DNA of 64,000 nt from Legionella fallonii LLAP-10. GTDB lineage: Bacteria > Pseudomonadota > Gammaproteobacteria > Legionellales > Legionellaceae. The stretch is from NCBI RefSeq assembly GCF_000953135.1, contig NZ_LN614827.1:124001-188000 (forward strand), in the 5' to 3' direction. Position 1 is the stretch's first letter; the number at the start of each line of letters is the position of its first letter. The position numbers were made by a program, and so were the translations under genes. Below the pieces are notes generated by a model, which had not been told where the DNA came from, searched no databases, and saw only the letters and a program-made list of their open reading frames with translations. Positions 9,499 through 18,767 of the stretch are shown here, in pieces.

Positions 9499-12189
9499 TT
9501 AATGGGCTGCATCCCAATTAGGGCCAACACCGATAGAAACAAGCAAGGGTACTGATAATTGTACGGTGTTTTCCATTAGATTGCGGATCATCTCTTTAGA
9601 CGACTCTATAGCATCTTGATGGACTTCAAAGACTAATTCATCATGAACTTGCATAATCATTTTCGCTTGAGGATTATTTTGCGAACGTTGCCAGTGAGCA
9701 ATGGCGAGCATGGTTTTTTTGATAATATCTGCCGCTGTTCCTTGCATTGGGGCATTAATTGCAGTTCGCTCCGCTGCCTTTTGTCTCATCATGTTGCGAG
9801 CATTTATCTCTGGTAAGTAGAGGCGTCTACCAAACAAAGTTTCTACATAGCCTAATTGATGAGCTTGCTTGCGGGTATTTTCCATATACTCCAGTACTTT
9901 GGGGTAGCGATGAAAATAAGTATCAATATAATGCTGCGCGTCTTGGCGCTCTACATTAATTTGCTTGGCCAGACCAAAAGCGGACATACCATAAATCAAG
10001 CCAAAATTAATTGCTTTGGCTTTTCTTCGTTGCTCATGAGTAACTTCATCAAGCGCTGTTTGGAAAATTTCACTGGCTGTTGCCGCGTGAATATCCCAGC
10101 CATTGGCAAAGGCTTTTAACAAGTTCTCATCTTGTGATAGATGGGCCATGATACGCAATTCAATTTGCGAATAATCTGCTGCCAGAATAACCCAATCCTG
10201 AGGAGCGATAAACGCGGTACGAATCAATCGTCCCTCTTCACTACGGATAGGAATATTTTGTAAATTAGGCTCACTAGAAGATAAGCGTCCTGTTGCTGCA
10301 ACCGCTTGGTTGTAAGAGGTATGCACTCTATGGGTTTTAGCATTAATTTTTTGTGGCAAAGCATCAATATAAGTCGATATTAATTTTGTTAGACTGCGGT
10401 ATTCTAAAATCACTGCAGCCAAGCGGAAATCAAAAGCGAGTTCTTGTAATACTGCTTCGGCTGTAGAAGGTTGGCCAGTTGGTGTCTTGGCAATAACAGG
10501 TAGTTTTTGTTCATCAAATAAGATTTCCTGTAATTGCTTAGGAGAGTTCAAGTTAAAGGGTCTACCTGCCAATTGCACTGCCTCTTCCTCTAACGCCTGT
10601 GTTCGCTCTTTTAATCGAGTACCGTGTTTTTTTAGGGTTACTGGATCGATTAATACTCCAAGTTGCTCCATATCAGCAAGAACAGTGACCAGCGGCATTT
10701 CTATTTCTTTAAAAACCCGGCGTAGCGACTCATCCATCATGGGATATAATTTATGATGTAATTGCAAGGTAATATCAGCATCTTCAGCCGCATAAACTCC
10801 TGCTTTATCGACAGAGACTTGGTCAAAGCGCAACTGTTTTGCTCCTTTTCCTGCCACATCCTCATAACTAATCGTTTTATGGCCTAAATATTTTAATGCC
10901 AGAGTATCCATGTCGTGACGTCCAGCACTACTATTTAAGACATAGGATTCCAACATCGTGTCATAGTCCACTCCTTTTAGAGTGATGCCATAATTTTTAA
11001 AAATACAATAATCATATTTAATATTTTGCCCGATTTTTCCTATTGCTGGATTTTCCAAAATAGGTTTTAAGGCAGTGAGCACTTCATTTCGATCGAGCTG
11101 AGGGCTATTATCAGTGTGCATTAGAGGGATATACACCGCCTCGTGTTCCTCAATCGCCAAAGAGATGCCAACTAATTCCGCTACCATCACATCGATGCTA
11201 GTCGTTTCTGTATCAATACAAAATATGCTGCATTGTTCCAGCTTGCTGAGCCATTGATTCAACTGCTGGTTATTGGTAACCAACTCGTAGTTTGTTTGTT
11301 GTGACTCAACTGATTCCGTAGGCGCGCCGACTTGATTTTCTTGGCCTAGCAGTTCCTTAAGCCAATTTTTAAATTCTAGTTCTCGAGTTAATTCAATTAG
11401 TTGCTGATTATCAGCAGGTTTGGGTATTAACTCATCAAAACTCAAAGGTAACTCTACGTCGGTTTTAATGGTAACCAGTTTTTTTGATAGGGGTAGTTGA
11501 GGGATTGCTGCTCGCAGGTATTCCCCTATTTTACCGCCAATAGTGTCAGCATTTTGTAATAAATTATCTAAGGTTTGGTATTCGGTTAACCATTTTACTG
11601 CGGTTTTGGGACCACATTTGGTAACTCCGGGGACATTATCAACGGTATCGCCAATGAGGGTGAGATAATCAATGATTTGTTCTGGGTTGACGCCAAACTT
11701 TTCTTTTACACCAGCAATATCCATACTGGAATTACTCATGGTATTAATCAGCGAAACATGCTCATTGACTAATTGCGCCATATCTTTATCACCTGTTGAG
11801 ATCACAACGGGTATACTCCGTTCTGTAGCCTGGCGTGCTAGAGTGCCAATCACATCATCAGCCTCAACTCCATCAATTATCAGTAAAGGCAAGCCCATAG
11901 CTTGCAGTACTTGGATTAAAGGCTGAAATTGGGAACTGAGTTCCTGGGGCATCGGTGGTCTATGGGCTTTATATTCCGGATACCATTCATCTCTAAATGT
12001 TTTTCCTTTGGTATCAAAAACTACGGCTAAGGCTTCTGGTTGGTACTCTTTAATTAACTTTTTAATCATGTTGGCAACCCCATAGACTGCGCCAGTGGGT
12101 TGACCTTTAGAGTTTGTTAGGGGAGGCAAAGCATGAAATGCCCGAAAAAAATAAGAAGAGCCATCAACCAGAACTAAAGGTGCCTTCAT
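9499..12189 (-). CDS. polA: DNA polymerase I
   Basis: An 896-residue family A polymerase with all three domains. The 5'-3' exonuclease (about 1-290) starts LVDGSSYFFRAFHALP and has GDKDMAQL and GDTVDNVPGV. The 3'-5' proofreading domain (about 310-490) keeps DTETTS and YAAEDADIT, so it should be active. The polymerase domain (about 500-896) shows motif A DYSQIELRIMAHLS, the O-helix RRKAKAINFGLIYGMS and motif C QVHDELVFEV. Its role is gap filling, Okazaki-fragment maturation and repair. The gene sits two bases downstream of lpxD on the same strand, so the two probably share a transcript. Confidence 0.97.
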   Translation of the reverse strand: MKAPLVLVDGSSYFFRAFHALPPLTNSKGQPTGAVYGVANMIKKLIKEYQPEALAVVFDTKGKTFRDEWYPEYKAHRPPMPQELSSQFQPLIQVLQAMGLPLLIIDGVEADDVIGTLARQATERSIPVVISTGDKDMAQLVNEHVSLINTMSNSSMDIAGVKEKFGVNPEQIIDYLTLIGDTVDNVPGVTKCGPKTAVKWLTEYQTLDNLLQNADTIGGKIGEYLRAAIPQLPLSKKLVTIKTDVELPLSFDELIPKPADNQQLIELTRELEFKNWLKELLGQENQVGAPTESVESQQTNYELVTNNQQLNQWLSKLEQCSIFCIDTETTSIDVMVAELVGISLAIEEHEAVYIPLMHTDNSPQLDRNEVLTALKPILENPAIGKIGQNIKYDYCIFKNYGITLKGVDYDTMLESYVLNSSAGRHDMDTLALKYLGHKTISYEDVAGKGAKQLRFDQVSVDKAGVYAAEDADITLQLHHKLYPMMDESLRRVFKEIEMPLVTVLADMEQLGVLIDPVTLKKHGTRLKERTQALEEEAVQLAGRPFNLNSPKQLQEILFDEQKLPVIAKTPTGQPSTAEAVLQELAFDFRLAAVILEYRSLTKLISTYIDALPQKINAKTHRVHTSYNQAVAATGRLSSSEPNLQNIPIRSEEGRLIRTAFIAPQDWVILAADYSQIELRIMAHLSQDENLLKAFANGWDIHAATASEIFQTALDEVTHEQRRKAKAINFGLIYGMSAFGLAKQINVERQDAQHYIDTYFHRYPKVLEYMENTRKQAHQLGYVETLFGRRLYLPEINARNMMRQKAAERTAINAPMQGTAADIIKKTMLAIAHWQRSQNNPQAKMIMQVHDELVFEVHQDAIESSKEMIRNLMENTVQLSVPLLVSIGVGPNWDAAH

Positions 12190-12191
12190 GC

Positions 12192-13241
12192 TTATTCCTC
12201 TTCCATTTGCGCTATTTGTTTTGTTAGCGAATTAACTTGTTCTGTAAGTGTTTTAATGTTTTTGCGTATCAGCGGGATGCGATTAACAGATAATTCATGC
12301 TTTATAGCAATATCTTTAGGTTTTGCCGGGTTGCCTAAGTAGACCATTCCTTCTTTTAAATGTTTGTTCGGGGGAACTCCTGTCCGGGCTCCTAGTATGA
12401 CATTATTATCTATTTGCACATGATCACTAATGCCAACATTGGCGGCAAAAATGACGTTATTACCACTTGTAGAACTGCCGGCGATACCGGTAAAAGCACA
12501 CAGGATATTATGTTTTCCTAGTTTTACGGAGTGAGCGATTTGAACTAGATTATCAATTTTAGTTCCTTCTCCTATAACCGTTTCACCTATTGTTGCTCTA
12601 TCTATTGCTGTATTGGCGCCAATTTCAACATTATCGTGGATAGCAACACGACCTACATGAGGGACTTTGAGGTGGTGGCCATCAGTAAAGGTATAACCAA
12701 ATCCATCAGAGCCAACCACTGTAGAGGCATGAATAATGACTCTAGAACCAATATGACAATGATCATAAATAGTAACATGGGGGTGAATGGTTGAGTGCTC
12801 TCCTATTATGACATCATACCCTACATGAATATGACTTTTAAGAACACTGTGGTTTCCAATAATACTTCCTGATTCTATAACCACATAAGGGCCTATAAAT
12901 ACCCCCTCACCCAGTTGCACATTATCACCAATCACCGCGGTAGGATGTATTCCTGGCGTTACTTTTTTAGGGGGATTAAAATGGTTCATCAGTTGAATAA
13001 ATGCTTTAAATGGATGCGCCACTTGAACTAGCGGTTTATTAGACTGAACTACTTTGCTGCTTACTAACAGGGCCGCTGCCTCGGAGGCTTCTGCCAATCG
13101 CAGATTGTCATTTCCTTCGGCAAAAACTAATGAACCAGGGATAATATTATCAATAGGTGCTAATGAAGAAATTGTTGTTGCGGCATCACCTACTACCACT
13201 CCTTGAATCAGGTTGGCTATATCACATAGTGAATTATTCAT
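12192..13241 (-). CDS. lpxD: UDP-3-O-acylglucosamine N-acyltransferase LpxD
   Basis: The 349-residue protein has an N-terminal uridine-binding domain (about 1-95, ending [20 protein letters not shown]) and a left-handed beta-helix of hexapeptide repeats (about 100-320). The conserved VVGSDGFGY and [11 protein letters not shown] segments fit LpxD and include the catalytic His ([11 protein letters not shown]). It adds the second 3-hydroxyacyl chain in lipid A synthesis. A C-terminal helix ([14 protein letters not shown]) fits trimer packing. It is not next to bamA, fabZ or lpxA here, so it may be the second lpxD copy known from Legionella genomes. It lies directly upstream of polA. Confidence 0.93.
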   Translation of the reverse strand: MNNSLCDIANLIQGVVVGDAATTISSLAPIDNIIPGSLVFAEGNDNLRLAEASEAAALLVSSKVVQSNKPLVQVAHPFKAFIQLMNHFNPPKKVTPGIHPTAVIGDNVQLGEGVFIGPYVVIESGSIIGNHSVLKSHIHVGYDVIIGEHSTIHPHVTIYDHCHIGSRVIIHASTVVGSDGFGYTFTDGHHLKVPHVGRVAIHDNVEIGANTAIDRATIGETVIGEGTKIDNLVQIAHSVKLGKHNILCAFTGIAGSSTSGNNVIFAANVGISDHVQIDNNVILGARTGVPPNKHLKEGMVYLGNPAKPKDIAIKHELSVNRIPLIRKNIKTLTEQVNSLTKQIAQMEEE

Positions 13242-13401
13242 TCATTAACTCGTTAATTGTGCAAAATAGGCCGATTATATACCCCTTGCTTTCTATTTTC
13301 GAGTTAATAAATGGAAGAAAGGAGAATCATTTGACTTTTCTATGGAAATTTAGGTTATTTACATAGAAAAGCACCATTAAATAAGGTATAAAATCAACTA
13401 A

Positions 13402-13558
13402 TTAACATGAGTGCGCCATAAAAGATATGGAAATGCCTTTTATGACGCTAAACGAACATTATCCCATAAAGTGCGACCCATTTATTATGGGAACTAGGTC
13501 TAAATAAAAGCAGTTCGATATAAAAAATAACGTATTTCTTATATCGAACTCACGTTAA
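13402..13558. repeat. Miniature inverted-repeat element, family 2, copy A
   Basis: The ends TTAACATGAGTGCGCCATAA (13402-13421) and ATCGAACTCACGTTAA (to 13558) form imperfect terminal inverted repeats. The interior, from about 13430 to 13520, is clearly homologous to the reverse strand of a second copy at 47771-47916, including CGCTAAACGAAC and AAAGTGCG. The interior carries two further hairpins: CCCATAA...TTATGGG, and GTTCGATATAA...TTATATCGAAC near the right end. A core frame beginning near 13441 reads MTLNEHYPIKC, then stops after about 19 codons. TAATTAA occurs at both edges. The element makes up much of the 360-base gap between lpxD and the barrel gene. Confidence 0.65.
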
Positions 13559-13605
13559 TTAAGTACATGGGCTGTGTTTTAGATTTAAGGTCAAAAGGAT
13601 GAGAT

Positions 13606-14370
13606 ATGTTAAAAAAAATGGGGGTTTTGGGGTTAGGGGCATTGCTTCATACGAGTGTCCATGCCTCAGATATGGTTTTTGGTACTGACGAGTTACCAAT
13701 AGTATGGTCATCAATTATCACTCTTAGTGGCGGCCCTGCTTGGGCTGATCCTGGGCAAAATCAATATCTTTATCCTAATCCTACGCTAGTTCCACTTGAT
13801 ATTGATTATTTTAACTATAATTCAAAAACTGGTGTATTGGCGACAGGTGAGATTTTCTTTGGATTACAACATATTATTCCACCTGGATTTTTAATCGGCG
13901 AGTTAGGGCTTGGTATCGCTGGCGCTACGGATGCTTTAGCGACTGGAGTGATTGATATCAATGGTGTTCCAGAGGTCAATACTTTTAGTTATAAGGTCGA
14001 TCATGCTCGCGTAGAGCTTAAAGGAAAACTCATAGGCACCTGGTATAAGCAGGTACAACCTTACATTAGTGGCAGTTTAGGGGCAGGATTTAATAGTTCT
14101 CATGCCTATGTGCCAACCACGATAAACATGGCACTGTTCCCCCCAGATTTTTTTACTGCCAGTTCTAGCATTGCCTTTTCGTATACCTTGGGGGCAGGGA
14201 TACAAACAATGTTAACTCCACACTGGCAAGTAGGGGTTGGCTATGAATTTGCTGATTGGGGGAAAAGTTATCTTGGCCCTGATCCGGGTTCTTTACTTAA
14301 TGGGCCGGGATTGACGCATATGTACACTAATGAAGTGCTATTTAGTTTAAGTTATTTATTTAATTGTTAG
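13606..14370 (+). CDS. Outer-membrane beta-barrel protein (OmpA/OprF-like fold)
   Basis: A 254-residue exported protein. Residues 1-20 are a signal peptide ending VHAS. The mature part alternates short hydrophobic strands with polar loops, typical of an eight-stranded barrel: TLSGGPAWAD, VLATGEIFFGLQHI, LIGELGLGIAGA, VQPYISGSLGAGF, SSIAFSYTLGAGIQ, WQVGVGYEFADWG and the terminal VLFSLSYLFNC. The penultimate strand QVGVGYEFADWGKSYLG is characteristic of Legionella barrel paralogues. It probably folds through the BAM machinery, although it ends in Cys and not the usual aromatic residue. RBS AAAGGATGAG lies before ATG. Precise function unknown. Confidence 0.8.
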   Translation: MLKKMGVLGLGALLHTSVHASDMVFGTDELPIVWSSIITLSGGPAWADPGQNQYLYPNPTLVPLDIDYFNYNSKTGVLATGEIFFGLQHIIPPGFLIGELGLGIAGATDALATGVIDINGVPEVNTFSYKVDHARVELKGKLIGTWYKQVQPYISGSLGAGFNSSHAYVPTTINMALFPPDFFTASSSIAFSYTLGAGIQTMLTPHWQVGVGYEFADWGKSYLGPDPGSLLNGPGLTHMYTNEVLFSLSYLFNC

Positions 14371-14381
14371 CTGAGAGCAGA

Positions 14382-14407
14382 GTAGGTTGGCCCTTGGCTC
14401 AACCTAC
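14382..14407. terminator. Hairpin between convergent genes
   Basis: GTAGGTTG (14382-14389) pairs with CAACCTAC (14400-14407), with a small inner GCC/GGC pairing around CTT. It lies 12 bases after the barrel gene and 11 bases before the end of the calpain-like gene, so it can serve both transcripts. No long T-run follows on the plus strand, so it may instead be a dispersed palindrome. Confidence 0.5.
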
Positions 14408-14417
14408 ATTGGAGCAC

Positions 14418-17400
14418 TTAAGCACTAACCGTGATGCTTTGGAATACTTCTTGTACCTCATGAGTGACTGTGGCGGAGTTAGTTGGAGTCTGGAATAATC
14501 TCCATCTACCTGCAGCTAGGTTAGCAGTAAATAAGGTTGCAAGAGATAACAATACACCGGCCAGATCGGCCAGCACTTGTTTCCAGCCGCGGTGCTCTTC
14601 TAAAACAAGATTGGCTTTATCAATCGCTTTTATGCATGAGTCTTTAAACTGACGTACATTTTTATTTTGGGGTAGTTCCGCAGTTAATAAGTGCTCTCTT
14701 GCTTGTAATAGCTGATTATAAAGTTCTCGACCAGCAGCAGCGGCTTCTTGATAGTTGTCATCGCTTTTTGCCTTATCCTCTAAATCGAGAGTCATTTTTT
14801 CTATGGTTTCCAGTTGGGCTGTGAAGTTAATTTGCGTGAGGATAATATCTCCTTCTTTTCGCGTCACAATTTTCTGTTTAGCCATTTTGGCTTCTTTTTC
14901 TACTAATTGCACCTTAGCATCAAGAGCTATTCTAATTTCTGGGGGCAAAGTTAACGTATCTTGACCTAAAACCTGTTGAGCCTGTCTTAACTTCGCTTGA
15001 CCCATTACTTGATTATGGAGTTGGCGAACCTGTCTATCTCGTGCCTCCTCAACTTCTTGAATCATTTGGTATCGTTGGAATGAAAGGAGTGGAGCATCAT
15101 AAATTGCGATAGCATACTCGTTGACTATGTCTTGAGCATTGCGTTTCACATTGGAATGCTGTTGTTCTGCTGCTCTATTAATAGCTTCTTTTTTATTGAA
15201 AATGGCGCTTTTCACCTTAGGATGCTCATTGATTAGCAGTCCGTCCGCCTCTTCCTGGCCATCAAAACTTACGATTTCATCTAATTGCTTATGTAAGTTA
15301 TGTCGTTGCATAGAGACTGCGTCAGGAGTGTGGTTATGCTCAAAAGATATAGGTAATGCAGTGATTTTTCGTACACGAGCTTCTATAGCTTGCTCTGTTT
15401 TATCTTCTGCCCGTTGCTTTTCTTGAGCCAGTTGAAGAGATTGGCGTTGCCCTTCTTGGATTATCAGCGTTCGTTTGTTACGCAGTACCTCATTAATTTT
15501 ATAATGATGCTGTCCATTGTTTATGTTAAAGACTTCTTCAGCTTCTTGTAGATCCTGCTTATCTTTGATTAATTCGTCTAATTTATCCAACTGAGCCTTT
15601 TCTATTTGTGCAATTTCTACAAGAGAGTGCCCATTATTAACTATGACGTGAAAATCATTGATTTTAGCTGCGTAAAATTCGATTACTTTTTTAGCCACGA
15701 TAGCATCTGCATATCGTTTTGCTTCTTGCACTATCTTATTTTCTCTTTGGGTAAATGCAGATGTTATTGCCGTATGAGGTTTATCCACTAGACCTAGATT
15801 TTGATGTGCTGTAGTCAGCTCGCCGTTATTTTTTAGTCCGTTCTTGTATTGTTGTAAGCGTTCTAATAATTCGTGTTTTTGTTGTTCCACTTCTTCTATG
15901 CTATGGGGATTAGTGAATACTAAAGGTAAGTCTTTGATATTACGTATAAAACGACTGATGGTTTGCTCTGCTTCTTTTAAGGTTTCTAGTTGCCTCAAAG
16001 TAGTTTCATTAATTATTTTAGACTTAGCCTCAAGAGCGCTCTTGATTGCTGGATGTCTGATAAAGCCGAGGATTTGTTCTGCTTCTTCTAACCGCGCGTC
16101 ATTTAAAACGAGTGCGTTTACTCCACGGAGTTGAGACACACGTTGTGCTTCAACTTCTTGAGGTTGAGTGTGTTTGTTGGCCGGTACCGGATAAGTGGTG
16201 ATTTGCTGAACATAAAAACGAATAGTTTGCTCTGCATCGCGTTGTTTTCTTAAATCTTCTTCAGAAGTTGGAAGTAGTTCTTTTTGCATTTGAGAAAACC
16301 AAGCCTTAAATTCGCTAGACCCTTGGTTGGCTACTTCTTGAGCCAAACGTTTAAAGGAGTTTGCCGCAGTACGGTCGATTTTTGCTGCAAGCAGCGGGAA
16401 TAATTTTTTAGCTAATTCTGCATCCACCGTACTTAATTTTTTTAGACCTTCAAATGATAAGTAAGAGTCTTGGGCACTTATTTTTTCCAGAACCATATCT
16501 AGAACGGTTTCATTTGCTGTTATTTGACGGTTGCTTACAATATATTCTATTGACGCTGGTGAAGTGAAATTATTGATTACATGAGCTATTGCTGATGCCA
16601 TAAGTAATTCGGGTTGTATCCAGGACTTGATGTGCTCATTTGTAAATACATTAGCATCGCATAATGCTCTTAACCCTGAATTTCGCGTTACTCGATCAAA
16701 CATTGGGCCGCGTATATTGAAGAAATGATTGATTAAGCCTTTTTGAATAAACTCTGTAGCGCCTTTTTTCCCATAAAGTGCTCCTGACTCGCCAGGTTGT
16801 ACGGCTTTATGTTGAATGGCCTTATCTACCACTAAGTTAAAAAACTCCTGGGTGCTAAGTATATTAGGCACAATACAACGGTCTGTATTGACTAAATTTA
16901 TAAGAGTTTCACCGAGTTGCTCGTGCATTTGCTCTTTTTCCAAGATCAATTGGAGCAATTCAATACGTGGAAATCGGGTTAACAGTTGTTTAATAAACTC
17001 TTGTTTGCTGCCTTTTGCTGATAACATACGACGTACCATCGTGTCTTGATCACTAGGTGTTAATGCATTAAGCAGCGCATCAAAATAAGGGAGTTGCTGA
17101 TGTACTTGAGCACAAGACTCTAGATTGTCTTTCTTCAAGTGCTGAATAAATCCTGCTTTTCGTTGTGCAAGTAATGCAGTAACTAAAGCAGGAGTTCGAT
17201 AAATATACGCTCCAAGAGCTTCTGAACATTTAAGTATGTCCTTATTCAGTTCTCGCTTTGGTGTATCCAGATTGAGTTCACAGAAGTTATAATGTCTTTT
17301 TTTGATCTCTTCTAAACTAAATCGCTCCTCTTTCTCATTCTCCCAGGGATTAACTAAGATAAAGTCGCAAGAGGTACTCTTTTTTTCGATACGCTTAATT

Positions 17401-18035
17401 CTTAGTGCATGGTAACCGTGTATTTTTCCAAATTCATCAGGTGTCCCATAGTCCATTTCTACATAGAGGGGTTGCTCTGGATTGATGGCTTTTAATTTGA
17501 TAATTTTGTCATAATCTTTTGTGTAATTACCTTCTATGCCTAATAATTCGCTCACAAAAACGGCCGCCTCATGGCCTTCATATCGTTCCTTCTGGTCATG
17601 AGCAATAATGCTATGCTGTTGGTTCCATGCTGTAGCAAAGTAATAAGAACTAATGTGCTCTAATATTTTCACTGCAAGAGAATTAGAGCTAACTCCTCGC
17701 TTATAAAGCCCAGGAGAAATCTCGGTACTATTTCTGTCAATTCGTTCCAGTTCTGTTTTACTTATTGTAATCTCATCAGTATTAGTAACCGTATTATGGA
17801 AATATTTATATTTAGCATTAATGTTGTTTAATAAAAGGTATTGGCTGTGGCTATTATGAGGAATACGTAATGTGACGCTTTCATCGGCATTTTCTGTGAA
17901 CATTGATTGGATTAAATCGCGCCCTTCTTTTCCAGTGCTAAAGACACAATCTAGCACAGCTAGAAGATAGCAATCGCCTGTTTGGCCTTGCTTTATCGTT
18001 ATCTTTTCATTATCATTTGGAAATAAACGGGTCAT
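14418..18035 (-). CDS. Calpain-like cysteine protease with five helical repeats and an HRGW tail; candidate effector
   Basis: 1205 residues from the ATG at 18035, which has AAAGGAAAC just upstream; the frame extends 13 codons further without an RBS. Residues 16-24 read QGQTGDCYL, matching the calpain oxyanion Gln and nucleophile Cys (Cys22). His209 (GYHALRI) and Asn229 (ILVNPWEN) complete a Cys-His-Asn triad in the calpain order, with the characteristic NPW after the His. The usual calpain Trp after Cys is Tyr here. Residues 230-590 are helical and unassigned. Residues 600-1090 contain five degenerate repeats of about 95 residues, each with an xxLPxxF...EVxxQ...P.I..A.. pattern. The last 75 residues contain HRGWKQVLADL, two hydrophobic stretches and a polar tail, a module shared with the phosphatase gene at 59.5 kb. 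No signal peptide. Dot/Icm secretion is inferred. Confidence 0.72.
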   Translation of the reverse strand: MTRLFPNDNEKITIKQGQTGDCYLLAVLDCVFSTGKEGRDLIQSMFTENADESVTLRIPHNSHSQYLLLNNINAKYKYFHNTVTNTDEITISKTELERIDRNSTEISPGLYKRGVSSNSLAVKILEHISSYYFATAWNQQHSIIAHDQKERYEGHEAAVFVSELLGIEGNYTKDYDKIIKLKAINPEQPLYVEMDYGTPDEFGKIHGYHALRIKRIEKKSTSCDFILVNPWENEKEERFSLEEIKKRHYNFCELNLDTPKRELNKDILKCSEALGAYIYRTPALVTALLAQRKAGFIQHLKKDNLESCAQVHQQLPYFDALLNALTPSDQDTMVRRMLSAKGSKQEFIKQLLTRFPRIELLQLILEKEQMHEQLGETLINLVNTDRCIVPNILSTQEFFNLVVDKAIQHKAVQPGESGALYGKKGATEFIQKGLINHFFNIRGPMFDRVTRNSGLRALCDANVFTNEHIKSWIQPELLMASAIAHVINNFTSPASIEYIVSNRQITANETVLDMVLEKISAQDSYLSFEGLKKLSTVDAELAKKLFPLLAAKIDRTAANSFKRLAQEVANQGSSEFKAWFSQMQKELLPTSEEDLRKQRDAEQTIRFYVQQITTYPVPANKHTQPQEVEAQRVSQLRGVNALVLNDARLEEAEQILGFIRHPAIKSALEAKSKIINETTLRQLETLKEAEQTISRFIRNIKDLPLVFTNPHSIEEVEQQKHELLERLQQYKNGLKNNGELTTAHQNLGLVDKPHTAITSAFTQRENKIVQEAKRYADAIVAKKVIEFYAAKINDFHVIVNNGHSLVEIAQIEKAQLDKLDELIKDKQDLQEAEEVFNINNGQHHYKINEVLRNKRTLIIQEGQRQSLQLAQEKQRAEDKTEQAIEARVRKITALPISFEHNHTPDAVSMQRHNLHKQLDEIVSFDGQEEADGLLINEHPKVKSAIFNKKEAINRAAEQQHSNVKRNAQDIVNEYAIAIYDAPLLSFQRYQMIQEVEEARDRQVRQLHNQVMGQAKLRQAQQVLGQDTLTLPPEIRIALDAKVQLVEKEAKMAKQKIVTRKEGDIILTQINFTAQLETIEKMTLDLEDKAKSDDNYQEAAAAGRELYNQLLQAREHLLTAELPQNKNVRQFKDSCIKAIDKANLVLEEHRGWKQVLADLAGVLLSLATLFTANLAAGRWRLFQTPTNSATVTHEVQEVFQSITVSA

Positions 18036-18209
18036 ATTGTTTCCTTTTATGCAACTAGAGCTAAATGGAAGCATTATACACCATGATTATTACGGTTTCC
18101 TTAAGATAGAGCGTGCGGTGATCAATTCTTGAGGGTGCTATACTTAACCCAAGATATTTCAATTTTGACACGATAGGCGAATAAAAAAGCTTGGCATAAG
18201 GAGATATTG

Positions 18210-18605
18210 ATGCACAGAGCACCTCATATTCTCATTGTTGAAGACACAATGATTGCTCAGGTTGTTCTTAAAACACAGATGATGAAACAGGGGTGTACTG
18301 TTGATACGGCATCTGATGGTGTATCTGCATTAAATCTAGCTTTGTTGACCCATTACGATATTATTCTGATGGATATAGGCCTTGGTGATGGACCCGATGG
18401 CTTTGAAGTGGCAATGCAGATAAAAAAACAAAGCAAGATTAATAGAAACACGCCCATTATGGCGGTTACTTCTCATGGCGAGCCAGAGTATTATCATAAA
18501 GCTGCTGCAGCAGGCATGGAAGGTTATTTTTATAAACCATTTAAGCCTGATGATGCAAAAATAATTGTTGATTATTTAAAAAATTGGCAACAATTACACA
18601 TCTGA
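18210..18605 (+). CDS. Single-domain response regulator (CheY-like receiver)
   Basis: 131 residues starting MHRAPHILIVEDTM; the ATG at 18210 has an ideal RBS (ATAAGGAGATATTG), so the TTG one codon earlier is not the start. A complete receiver domain: acidic pair in IVED, phospho-acceptor Asp in IILMDIGLGDGPDGFE, the Thr/Ser switch in AVTSHG and Lys in FYKPFKPDD. No output domain. This layout is typical of receivers that take phosphate from a hybrid kinase; the hybrid histidine kinase at 20.8 kb is the nearest candidate, separated by one minus-strand gene. The pairing is inferred only. Confidence 0.88.
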   Translation: MHRAPHILIVEDTMIAQVVLKTQMMKQGCTVDTASDGVSALNLALLTHYDIILMDIGLGDGPDGFEVAMQIKKQSKINRNTPIMAVTSHGEPEYYHKAAAAGMEGYFYKPFKPDDAKIIVDYLKNWQQLHI

Positions 18606-18767
18606 TTGCTTTTAAACGTTTTATGGATACCGACTTTCATCGGAAATGCGAAAATGGCTAAAGTTGAACATTAATACGTAAACACTTACCGCATACTCCT
18701 TGCACAGGAATTAGGTGGGTAATTGGTCGCTCTGTGATTGTCATTCTTACAAAAATCATCCTGTTTT

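Noticed and set aside
14464..16134. Several plus-strand open frames opposite the calpain-like gene
   Set aside because: They are antisense shadows of a long gene with recognisable domains; no RBS or motif supports them.
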